Origin: Acanthopleura granulata
Taxonomy: Eukaryota > Mollusca > Polyplacophora > Chitonida > Chitonidae
Length of the DNA: 64,000 bases
Reading direction: 5' to 3'
NCBI GenBank assembly: GCA_016165875.1
Contig: JABBOT010000002.1
Location: 35,181,868-35,245,867 of the forward strand
Both the position numbers and the translations under genes were made by a program. The notes below the pieces were generated by a model, which was not told the DNA's origin, searched no databases, and saw nothing but the letters and a program-made list of their open reading frames with translations. Positions 33,401 to 45,400 of the stretch are shown here, one piece after another. Every line of letters begins with the position of its first letter. Position 1 is the first letter of the stretch.

Positions 33401-36400
33401 TTGGATTCCCTGTCGCCACAGCTCATGCCACGTGTCTGGTGAAAGATACAGGTATGGAAATTCCCCGTACAGCTTGGAGAAGAGGTTGTTCTCAGGCTCA
33501 ACTGTTGAAGACAATGCAACAAGGTCTCAGATGACACCTGGCATGAAAGATCAAATTCAAATTTGCCTCAAAGCAAGTTTTAACAATGTGAAGAAAACAG
33601 CTGTCCAAAGCAGTCAATGAAAATCACTATTTATCATCCTGACACTGATTCCATCAGATTTTAACTCACACTCTGAAAGGTGAGAGATCATCAGGCTGCC
33701 ACGTACCACATGGACAGGTGTAAATGTATATTCGACTTACTGGTGCAGTCAGCTATTCTTCCACCCACAGTAGGACTGGCTGAGGTACTGCGACGCCGCT
33801 GTTTCACTTTGGTTCTTCCTACCCTTGAAGTAGCTTTTCTCACCGTCACTCCTAGAAAATAAAAAAAGAAATCTGAAGTTCAACAAATCTGCCCTCCAAA
33901 ATCCTATAATAACCCTACTGGTTCAGCATGGAGTAAACTTATTCCCAACAGCATTACAGGAATCAGCCTCATCAAGAGATGCAACACAGAATAACAATGA
34001 ACAGGCTGCTGGTATACCATACTTCAGATCAGTAGCAGTGTTTATTAAACTGAAATGTTTTACAAAAACAACGTTTATTAGATTAAATTTGATTCATTAT
34101 ATAAATAATGTAGTAACAGACCCTTTATTAAGTCTACATGGTGCATGTGGAGCTTAAGAAAAAGCTTAGATCCTTGAGTACGGCATTGGTCCTGATGGTG
34201 AAATAAAATCAGATCAAGTTGACAGGCACTGATATTTTATACATAAGTCATAGCTTTCACCCTGTTTTAACACCATTCCAGTTAGCCATGCATACAACGA
34301 TGCATGGTACCATACTGTTTCCTGTTTTACTAATCAAAACACTTACAACATCTTTATACTTTAGACTATGGTTAAGTCCGCCAAGGCAGTAAGAAAGACA
34401 AATTCCTCTACTTTCACTGTTTCATTTATCTGACATTAAATCAGAGCATGCTCACCTGGTTTCCTGCCTGTGTTTACTTTAGGCTTTGCCCCCAAAACTT
34501 TCTTCTTGTATTCTGATTCCTAAAAAAAAAAAATCAGTACCACAATATAAGAGCATAAACCAAAGTCAGAACAAATTCATTCTGGGCTCATACTGTATTT
34601 GATCTACACTTTCGATCATGACTAAAGTTACTCATTTTACCCAATTCTGAGAGTTCCACTGATCTTACATAGACATTTAAATATTTGTTTGGAAGAGAGG
34701 ATGATATCTTAATGGAAAATGGTGACTTTTAGCGCTAAAGTGACAAATTACTTTCTTCGTAATACTTAGGAAACCCATCAACTTACAGTTTTGGTTTTTT
34801 CTTCTGCACGTTGCTGCTTGAGATCAGCTCTAAAATCTTCTAGTTCAGCCTCGTACAATAATCGGAGAAACTGAAAATCACAAGAGATTTCATAGAACAT
34901 TAATCATTATCTAAGCTTAGCATGCACATATGTACTCTCAGAGGCACATAAAGGACACTTTTAATGAAAAGACTTTAACTGATCAACTTCACAGAAAAAT
35001 CTTAAATGGCTCGACAATGACAATGAATTAATCAGAATCAAGCAAATTGATTCACTTGACTAGTGTTAAACTTAAGGTGAAATGCAGTAAGTTTCTTGCC
35101 ATTTGTTCCCTGTCCTGAAAAGAGCAAATGAATGCTAAAAGTTGACAAGTCACTGAACTGTTTCAATGACAACTGCTGGCTGAAACAGCTCAATGACCGC
35201 ACTGTGGTACACATCAAGGGCTGAGTCTTTAACTGGGAAGGCCATGGACTTTTCATAAAGAACAACATTGTCATTTGGACTTACATCAGCTTTCCTCTTG
35301 GCTTTGATGTTGTCTTTGTCGACATGGTTTTTGGTAGATTTAAGGGCATCCACTGCATCTTTCTTTTTGCATACGTTTACAGACGTTTTCTTCTTCTTCT
35401 GTGGGCCCTGAATTCTGGTTGGTGCCTTGGCTAAGTCTTCCATGAGCAAGTCACCATGCCTGCGGAGAATTGCAAGCTCAGTCATAACAAAGTGGGGCAA
35501 CCAAAACCTCAGATTTGTCATGTAAAGTATTTCATAGAGGAAACATTTTTTTTCTTGTGAATGTGGCATTAAGCTTAATTATGAAGAAACTGAAGAGAAA
35601 ACAATTCCAGGCTATATCTGAATATCCATGGAAAGATTAATTATGTACTGAATCCACCATTTGATTGGTCCTTACCTTTTGGTGTAAGCAGTTCTTCCTG
35701 GACTACTTTCAGGTGATGACAGTCCATCAGACAGAGCCTCAACATCTCCATCAGAACTGTAACCCCGCCCTATCCGAGGCACTAACACAGTTTCGCGAGG
35801 CAGGGGGCCAGACTTGGCCTGTCTGTTGCCTCTCTGCTTCAATCGTGACCTCTCTTCATAATACCGTCGCAAACTGCTTTTTATGGGAGACTCAGGTGGA
35901 CTGTAGAACACAACACACTCAGAGTTAGCTACCACATGGTACAATGTATTGCCACAGTGATATATACAAAGCAATGAAAGTTTATGAAGTTTAAATTGAT
36001 GCACACGGATGATTTTATTTTGATATTTCTCTCGAGAAAAAAAAAGAGAAAAACACGGGGAAGTAAACAAAACAATGAAGACTAAAAGATATGGCTCCGA
36101 GAACAAAATGTAAATTTGATCAAAAACACTGTTCAATATTTTAATGTAGAGGCAAATACATAAAAACTTAATTTACTGTCTATGTATTTTTAGATAACAT
36201 ACTTTGTGTCAACCGTTGATGGTTCTGTCAAGCTGTCATCTACCAGGAAAGACACCTTACGGGGGATCCTGCTGGGGCTCTAATCAAAGTATTAACAGTG
36301 AATCTATCAGACAGGCTTCACATAATACACTGGTAGCAATATGAAATGTTTTCAGTGATTACCTTGTTCAACAGCTACGTCATTTTCATTTTAAAAAGAT

Positions 36401-39400
36401 ACTGATATCTATTTTGCTAACATACAGCATACACATATATACAAGTATATATGTTTTTCAGCATTTTTCAGGCAATACTTTCCAGCTGACTTTTTAGCAC
36501 ATCTCATGGTGACGATTAGCCCCAATGCACCTATCAGTATTGGTGTAAGCTTACCTCTGCCTGGGCTCCCTGGGCTCCCTGGTTACCAGGCCCTGCACTC
36601 TGATGAAGGCTTCTCTCACTGTTAACTCGTCCTCCAGGCTGGGGAGTGTTCAGGGATGCAGCCAACTCTTTGATCTCAGAGGATTCCACCTGTATCCGGT
36701 TAAGTCGCTCTCTACAAGAGGTGAAACAAAAATCATATTCATGAGGGTGAAGAAGATAGAATAAACAAAATAAACTGTAAAGTGCAAAACCCATTAGAGA
36801 AGGACACAGAATATGGACCCATGACAATTCAGACATGGTTGCAGCTTTAAATCTGAAAGTGTATCGGACAGGAAATCAAGAAATTGGTCGCCAATTTTAC
36901 TAGTTGGAAACGAATCCAAATCAATTGTCCCAAAGATGCGAGATTCAATGAACAAAAAAAAACCTTCTCATTTCATAAAGACAGATCTAAAATTCGAAAA
37001 AAATGGCGTTTTTAAAAGGCAAAGACTGCAATAAAAACTGAAGATGTGGGTTGAATACCGTATGTCATCTGAGAGAATATTTTCTTGCACCATTCTTCGT
37101 CTCTCAGGGCTCACAGCTGCGCGGGACAACTGAACTGTTTTTTCAACAGCAGCTGTCAGGCTATCATACTTGGGAGGCTTGCCTCTAACATCAGAAGTAT
37201 GCAGGCTGAAAGGTTAAAAACAAAGGAAAGTTGACCTACAACACTGCATAAAGGGGATGGTGTAAATAGTGTACACCCTCTTCTGTGAACAAAGTTGAGA
37301 ATTCCTAGATTGGCTCCCAGTTCACTGAAAAAAGAGCACCTCACAATCAAAGGCTACATAGTGCCAAACTGCTTTGTATGTAAATTTGTTGTCTACACTA
37401 AGTACAAATCGTCCAAATGTATGCTGACTGTAGCAATAGATGCTTTGGAGATTCCTTTATCAGTTTCATCTCTTGATCCATAAGAAATATTGCCGCTGAA
37501 GTTTTTTAATGTTCTTGTCAGGTATGTATACAAGTATCTGTACTTCAGCTGTGTTCTCACTCAAGCTGACATGCACACTACGCATTTGTGTCTTTCTTGA
37601 GTAGTTTTCCCTGTGACCCCTCAAAGTATTCTTTTGTCTGGCAAATATGTTCATAAACTTTTGTAGAAGTCTTAATTTAACAGTTGATAAGGTAAAATTA
37701 AGTCTAGCCAACCTTGTGCTGCAAGGCAGTTCTAAAATTGAATTCTTTTGTGCGTAGTACATTTTATCCGGTGTATAAATGCTACACTTTGGCCTGCGAA
37801 CCAATGACCGACGTCACATCCTTAAATGAACAGACCTCGTAAAAATGAAGTGATGGTGAGTGAAAAGAGCATAAAATACTGTATCTGAAAATACCTTGAC
37901 TGAATTTTTAAGATTTTTTTTCACCAAATTAAATGGAGTTTACTGTTTCGATTGTATGGTGAGTAATATGGACCATCCTGACAATACGTGTCAACCGTGA
38001 CGTCACAATACTTTTTATACACCTTAATGTTCAAGTCTGAATAGAATTCGTGTGAACCGTATTCCTGTGATGTGCGAATAAGATGTTTAAGTTCTGCTTC
38101 AGGGCAAGGGAAAGGTAGGCTTGACGTCACTGTTGACACACATGATCAGAATGGTGCATAAAACCCACCATATAATCAAAACATTTGACTGCATTTAATT
38201 TGGTGAAAAAAAATCTGAAAAAAATCAGTGAATGTATTTTCAGTAACAGTTTTTAAGACTCTTTTCACTCACCGTAACTTAATTTTTTGGGTTTTTTTTC
38301 CTTTAAGTTAGTCCACACTTCTACAAGCACTTATATAAACAGAGCTAAATCTCACTGACTGCACAGCCTCCCACCAATTGTGAGTTATGCTGGCTTCCTC
38401 TCTCAACATACGTGGGAAGATTCGCCAGAAACTTGCGGATGGTCATGGGTTTCCCCCAGATTCTGTCCGGTTTCCTCCCACCATAATGCTGGCCGCCATC
38501 GTATAAGTGAAATATTCTTGAGTACAGCGTAAAACACCAATCAAACAAATACACAAACACTGATTGTATAAACAGAGTTAAATCTCACTGATTTGAGGGG
38601 TAATTTTGCCCTTTTTCTTTTGACTTTTCATTCATGGAATAAACAGAATCTCCAACTGTAGACCCTGTAGTACTGAATTCATTAAACTCATTCAGAATTT
38701 CTTTTCTTCCTGGGCAGAGGCTTGTTTAATAAATTTGATACTATGGGTTCACTTGATGGAGATCCTCTATTTATAACAAACTTCCATGTTTAAGTATCTT
38801 TTCAACGTTGTGTCAGTTCTTCAGCACAGTTCATATGGACACTGACATTTGGGATGTGAACATCAACAACATGACGTGACTTTTCTCTATGTTTTCATAC
38901 ACCCTTCAGTGAACTTCTTTACACCTTTCATTATCTGATATTTCTGTCTATTTTTTCTTTTTTTACTCTAAGTAAAATTTAAATAATTTATTTATTCACT
39001 GGATAGTTATTTCATGCCATTCTCAAGATAGGGGGTCAGTTTTATTGGTGAAGGTGGCCTGAATAAACCAAAAACCTATTGCTATTTACAGTATGTCAGG
39101 ATTAGGGAAAGCCATGTAGAATTCAGTGAACTTTATGACGGGAGAACACATACTTATAATTATTACCCCTAATTAGTGCCACAATGGCCAACAATGAAAG
39201 CAGAAGAATTTTAACAAATCTGATGACTGTCAAAAAGCTTTACAGTTTAAGAATTATGGTGGCTGGATGACAGATATCCGCTTGGCACATACTTCAATTT
39301 TAATACAAGTTAGTTAGTGGTGTATAAATTCATATACAGTGTAGTAACTGGTACTAGATTTGTGACTACCTGTAACAACTTTGTCTATTTTCACTACACC

Positions 39401-42400
39401 ATATAATGAGGGACAGTTGACATACTAATAAAACAATAAAACTCCCTAAAATTTGATAGGCATTATATTTACCTGGTCACAGGTTGACTATATGGACTTC
39501 TGTCTGCATTAGTGGTCTGAGCACGGCTGTGAGTGGCATTCCAAGTAGACTCTGTGGGAATAGAACATTAGACACCCTGTAAAATATGTCTTAAATATTG
39601 ACAAAATTTAACTTCACAACAGAGCCAGTCATGTAAAAACCTGTCACCATGTAACACTAAGACAGGAATTAAAAGCACTTTGTAAGTTATTACCTGTGAA
39701 AAGGGTATCCTGTGGTATCCCGGCTACAGTGTGACGGTGCTGATTCTCTGTGGTAACAGGAACTGCAACCTTTGCTCCACTTATTGCACCACTGTCTTGC
39801 TGCCGTGATCCATGCACTCCTATGACAACAGTGATATAAAAGGTAGGCAATTAACAAACATCTAGGCTTCTTACAGAAGTGGTAGAATATATTTTAATGG
39901 TCTGATTAAGCAACACATAATCCTGCAATATGAGGAGGTAAGTAAATGTGCAGTTTATCCTAGAACTGAGATCTGTTTCATTCATCGGAAATATTCCTGC
40001 AATCACCCACTTTTCTTTTCCTGTGTGCTGTGCTTCACATATCAAAACTGTACACAACAAAAACAAGTTTCCTTCAGAACACTATATTAAAAGCATGTTT
40101 TATTTAATAACCTTACAGTACTCTAATCCCAACTTCATATCTCCTAGTTACTCACACTTACCTGTCTTAGGTCTGGGACCACTGTAATAGTGATACAGAT
40201 TGTAACCAATGAAGTGTGTACGTAACAGTAAAGTAAACTATACTCACACTTACCTGTCTTAGGCCTGGGATCGCTGTAATAGTGATATAGATTGTAACCA
40301 TGATGAAGTGTAGTAGTATACAGAATAGGGGTTCTGGCACGCTTCCCATCAGAGCCCTCCCCACCCCCCTGGAGGGCCCCCAATCCAAGCTCAAGCCAAG
40401 CTTAAGCCATATGGTGTTCGAGTACACAACTTTTTGCCAAGTATCCATGTAGACAAACTTTTGGGCTAATCCCAGGGTGGAAGGCTATGACCCAAAGAAG
40501 CCTAACAGCTATATCCAGTACCTGGATGCCAACAACCTCTATGGCTGAGCGCTGAGTCAGCTGCTACCAACAGGTGGCTTTCCGGTGGGTGGAAAACTGC
40601 AATCAATTTGCAAAAACCATCGCAGAGCATCCGGCAGGCAACCCAGAGGGTTATATCGTGGAAGCGTATGTGGAGTACCCAGAAGAGCTGCTTAAGGTGC
40701 ACAACTCTCACCTGCTAGTTTCGGAACGCATGGTGGTTCCCAAAGGGTGGATGTCGGAGTACCAGTACAATCTCCTCGGCACTGCGGTGGCGCCTACTGA
40801 GGTTGAGAGGCTGGTCCCTAACCTCCGCGATAAGGAACACTACGTGCTCCACTACCGCAACTTACAGCTTTACCTGTCTCTGGGTATGTGCCTGAAAAAG
40901 ATCCCTCATGCTCTCCACTTCCGGCAAAGCCTCTGGATGGAGTCCTACATTCGCATGAATACCGAGCAAGAAAAGACCATGGAAAACCTACGCAAGTGAG
41001 TAGATGTCAAACTCATGTGAGCAAGTGAGTAGATGTCAAACTCATGTGAGCAAGTGAAGATGGCAAACTCATGTGAGCAAGTGAGTAGATGGCAAACTCA
41101 TGTGAGCAAGTGAAGATGTCAAACTCATGTGAGTAAGTGAAGATGTCAAACTCATGTGAGCAAGTGAAGATGTCAAACTCATGTGAGCAAGTGAAGATGT
41201 CAAACTCATGAAGATGTCAAACTCATGTGAGCAAGTGAAGATGGCAAACTCATGTGAGCAAGTGAGTAGATGGCAAACTCATGTGAGCAAGTGAAGATGG
41301 CAAACTCAGGCGCCTAATCGCCTACCCAGCCTTCCCCAGAGCCAACATCATTGACAATGACCTGGCAGCGAGTCAGGTTCACAAGAGCCGTCTGAAACTC
41401 AACCGCCCCCGTCTGTGGGGATGACCATCCTTGACCTCTTGAATAACCTGATGTATGTCTTCCACTACAACCAGATGTCCTCTACACGGACATGGACAGT
41501 CTACTCCTCGAGATGCAGACCGAGGATGTCTATCTGGATATGGCCAAGCATGCACATCTCTGTGACACGTCCGACTACCAGGTGGATCACCCACTCCATT
41601 CTACAGTGAACAAAAAGGTCTTAGGCAAGATGAAGGATGAATGTGCTGAGCCCCCAATTGCCGAGTACATTGGCCTGCGTCCCAAGATGTATAGCATCCT
41701 TGAGACCAGCAGTTACAACATCAAAACGGTCAAAGGTGTAAAAAAGAATGTTGTGAAGAAGCATATCAGACGTGAGCAGTACAAAGAGGCTCTCTTCGAA
41801 AAGCAGACCTTCCGCAATGGTATGGATGTCCTGCAATCAGAGCATCATCGCATCTACCTGCAGCATCTGAACAAGGTATCGCTCTCACCCTTCGACTCCA
41901 AGCGCTGGGTAGCTGAAAATGAGGTGGACACGCTGGCCTATGGACACAAAGATGTCCGTCCAGTGTCAGGTGGCTCCACGAGAAGTTCCTCACGGACAAA
42001 CCCCCACTGCGGGCATCTAGCAGGTAGTACAACACAGGCTCATTGGGTTTCGTTACCGAGTGGATATGGCCCAGAGCATCAGCAACCTCTTTAGATTCTT
42101 TTGTGCCCAAAGGCTCAGCTGCTTTGAATCGGCTGGCGACATCAAACCACTGTGAAGGCATACTTGTAGGTGCGCTTGCCCACCTTGTCATGTGGTAGAA
42201 ACAGGAGGTCAGCTTGGGTGGACCTCATTTGGTGCAGCAACATCAACTTTTGGCTATGGAATATGCAGTGGGGCTGGTAGAAAAATCTGCCAGATGGCCT
42301 GTTTCTTCAACCAACCGCGAGCCGTGCCTTCAGAGACCTTCGTAGCAGTAGATAGTTTCTTGATGGTGGCAATGCCTTTCCAGCAGCCCTTGAGGCTAGG

Positions 42401-45400
42401 GTATATCTTCGATAGACGAATAGACAACTGGTCGGCCATGGTAGTAGGCACCATAAGCAAGGTATTCCAGCAGTCTTGATCCGTCTCCAATACATGGCAG
42501 CCACAGGCTCAGGCAACTGCCCAGTCATCGCCCGGAGGTTAATCGGGCCTCCAGCACCTTACCTGCGAAACGCATTGCCAGAGATCGAGTGACTTTTGTG
42601 TGCTATGAATCAGTACATGGGCCAGAGGATCAGGAATCTTCCTGTCGTGGGCACAGTAGCCAACCTCTAGCATCGCTGAGTATAGCTCTTCGGGCAGACC
42701 CATCATCGTGCAGTGTGATATATCCAAACGATATATCCAAATGATATGGAAAAATAACTCGAGCCTCAATACACGTCGTGCCTGCCATTGCGGTGAGCTC
42801 TTACAAGAGTCCAGCACAGTCTTTTCGGATTACTCGGCGACCAGGGTTGCCCCTGTTGATGAAGTTCATCATTAATCCAGTCCAGATGCTGTGTTCTTTT
42901 TTGAGACTGTGCCGCCTCGAGCTGTTCTTTATCGTGGCCTTTGAGCTCTGCATCGACCAAGGAGGTGAGAAGAGAAAGTTACTAAGTGGGAAACCAAGGG
43001 CATATACGAGAGCGCCTCCAACCATCATAGTGATCGAGGCCATTGTTACTTCATAATATCTGCTGGAATAATCCCATTTGATTAGCATGTCCATGGTCGC
43101 CATTGCGAGGGCCACGTTCATGACCAGCCGGGGGTTAAGTCTACCTTGGGATAGGCACCTCCAATGACCATGTTACCCAATCTGGAGTATATCATAGCTA
43201 AGTCTGAGATGAGTGCGCTGTGATACAACGCGTTTACGAGCATCTTATCATCGGTAGCTGGAGTTGTCATGTTGTTATTCCATACGGAGAGGATCAATGG
43301 GAATCTTCAATTGCTGAGAACAGAGAGGCTTAGAGGTGGCTTGTGCTGTTTTCTGTAACAGGAATACGTGGCAGCTGCTGGTGATGAGTAAATATATAAT
43401 ATACACCCGCAAGGCTGGGTACCCCAATAATATACGGGGTCCAGTTGGCCTGCTTTGCAACGCCAGAAGCCTCTGAAACAGGCTCTCTCTGTTCTGGTGG
43501 CCTCAAGGTATCCTGCTGTCCTTCTGTTCCAGCAGCAACAGAAACACCTTGGCGTTGTGATTCCTTCGCCGCCCGAAGATGTTCAAGCAGTGGTTCCTGT
43601 TTGACTTTTCTGGCAGCAGCCCCGGTACGCCTGGCCGCCACCTTCTTCAGGTCTTCACTTTTTCTTATGCTCTGGTGCTCTTGGTGCTCTGAAGGAAGAG
43701 TCGGCTTCTCCGCCATCGTTCATTGTTTGAGGGCACTGTTGTCCAAATTGGCAGTGCCTGGCTGTGGTAAGAGCAGCGGTTAGCGGCGATAGCAACATGC
43801 CATAGCAATGATAGAGCCCACAGGAAGCACTACTAATCGCATGCCCAACAAAGGGGTTGGCCTCCAGGTCGCGCGCAAGTGCTGGCCGGTTCTCGGGTGG
43901 GATTGTAAGAAACATGCTGACCATTCCTGAGTACAATAGTAATGCAGCCTGCCCGATTGTTTTCGTCCTGGCCATGCCTGGTCTTGCTTCATAGCGGGCA
44001 TAGAGCTTCTCGACCTCGTCCTCGTCCAACAAGTCAATTTGGTCCACGGTCCATGTCTTCCCAAGATACTATACGACCTGGTCCCCTGCTGTCCATGCAG
44101 CGAGCCTTTCACGGTGCAGAGGCGTGAGATTGGCAGCACATGCTTCTGCCTGTTCCTCCAATGGATCCTCCTGTTTCTTTTGTCCAGCTGAGGACGCAGC
44201 CTCAGCGTGTTTGTCGATCAGTTCGTCAATTAGTTCGTCTAGTCCGTCCATATTCACCTGAAGAATAGTTTGAGTCCCAGTACAGCATGCAACGCGCGAT
44301 ATGTACCACTATCCCCCTAGCTCTAATATATTCCCGTGAAGCGTATGCGATCACACTAAAGGTGATTATTTGCAGGGAAAATAGCATCAGCCAGCTGTTG
44401 TTAAGCCACAGTGTTTCACACATTATAGCATGTGGTATGCAGCCGGCTGATCAGTCTTCAACAGAAGCTTGGCATGCTTTGTTTGGGTCAGCTGCTGCCG
44501 CACTCTGGCCCGTTCTTTCGGAGGGATCACATCATTTTCTTGGGGGCATTCTTCAAACGAGTCCTTATCTTTGCAGTGAAAGACAGCAGCCCAACGCATC
44601 TGCTCGCATAGATCCTCCAGGACCGAGTTATATTTCTGGGTGATCACCCATTTTGCTATGTGTGCCGTGCCGGTCTTTCTTTTTGGTCAGTGCCTTTGTG
44701 GGTGAGCAGTCATCAATGATGTACAGGGTTGGCTTGCCTTGGAACAGCTGGTGGAAGACACAGAGGTAGTCATGGACCCTTTCACCTGGGTCTACGACAT
44801 ATACCTCTGGGTCGCTCCACACCCAGGGACACTCTTGATACACCTGAATGTACCACATAATGGGACACAGGACAACAATGTTATATATGCTATCAGCTTG
44901 TGAACCTGGAAGCATGTGAACTCTGGGTTATATCTACTGCACATGTCAACTTTTCTTTTCGGCCTTGAGCTATGTTATGTTTCTGTTCTGTCTCTAACAG
45001 AGGGTTGGTTGGCCTATGCCTAATATCTCTGAATGTGAACGCCCTTTTGTCTACATAAATAATTAACAACAGTTTATGCATGTGAAAGCCCATTTGTCTA
45101 CATGGATATTTGGCAAAAAGTTGTGTACGCGAACACCATATAGCTTGAGCTTGGGTTGGGGGCCGTCTTAGGCCTGGGATCACTGTAATGGTAACACAGA
45201 TGGTACCAATGACAAGTATATATGACAGTAAGGTGGACAATAATCACACTTACCTGTCTTAGGTCTTGGATCACTGTAATGGTGATACAGATGGTGTGTG
45301 TATGTGTGATGAAGCCTGCCAGTGTTGTCAGTTGCTGCCTGAGTTCCGAGCTGTGTTGATTCTCTCTCGGAGTCTCTCATCCTGTGTGATGGCCCTCTCA

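Larger units (their letters stand above)
40320..45164. mobile_element. Degraded Maverick/Polinton (adintovirus-like) element in CEP95 intron 8
   Basis: A ~4.8-kb element bounded by inverted repeats (40375-40458 and 45092-45164). It carries remnants of a protein-primed family B DNA polymerase (plus strand), a retrovirus-like integrase (minus), several small minus-strand frames and an A32/FtsK-type packaging ATPase (minus). That combination is diagnostic of Maverick/Polinton elements and their adintovirus relatives, which are normally about 15-20 kb. Capsid and protease genes are not visible, so most of the element has been deleted. Every recognised gene is broken by stops, frame changes or truncation. 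The left boundary is uncertain: tandem-repeat unit homology is lost at about 40320, 55 bp before the recognisable inverted repeat. No target-site duplication was found. It is richer in GC than the surrounding intron. Confidence 0.88.

Noticed and set aside
35665..35928. 87-codon plus-strand frame
   Set aside because: Shadow of CEP95 exon 14 (35676-35900) on the minus strand, which joins in phase with its neighbours.
40144..40448. Overlapping 79- and 93-codon minus-strand frames
   Set aside because: They combine tandem copies of the exon 8 end with the left Polinton inverted repeat; not a gene. The exon 8 to exon 9 phase requires the copies to be skipped.
43445..43783. 112-codon plus-strand frame within the Polinton
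   Set aside because: Antisense shadow of minus-strand element frames; Cys/Ser-rich composition typical of a reverse shadow.
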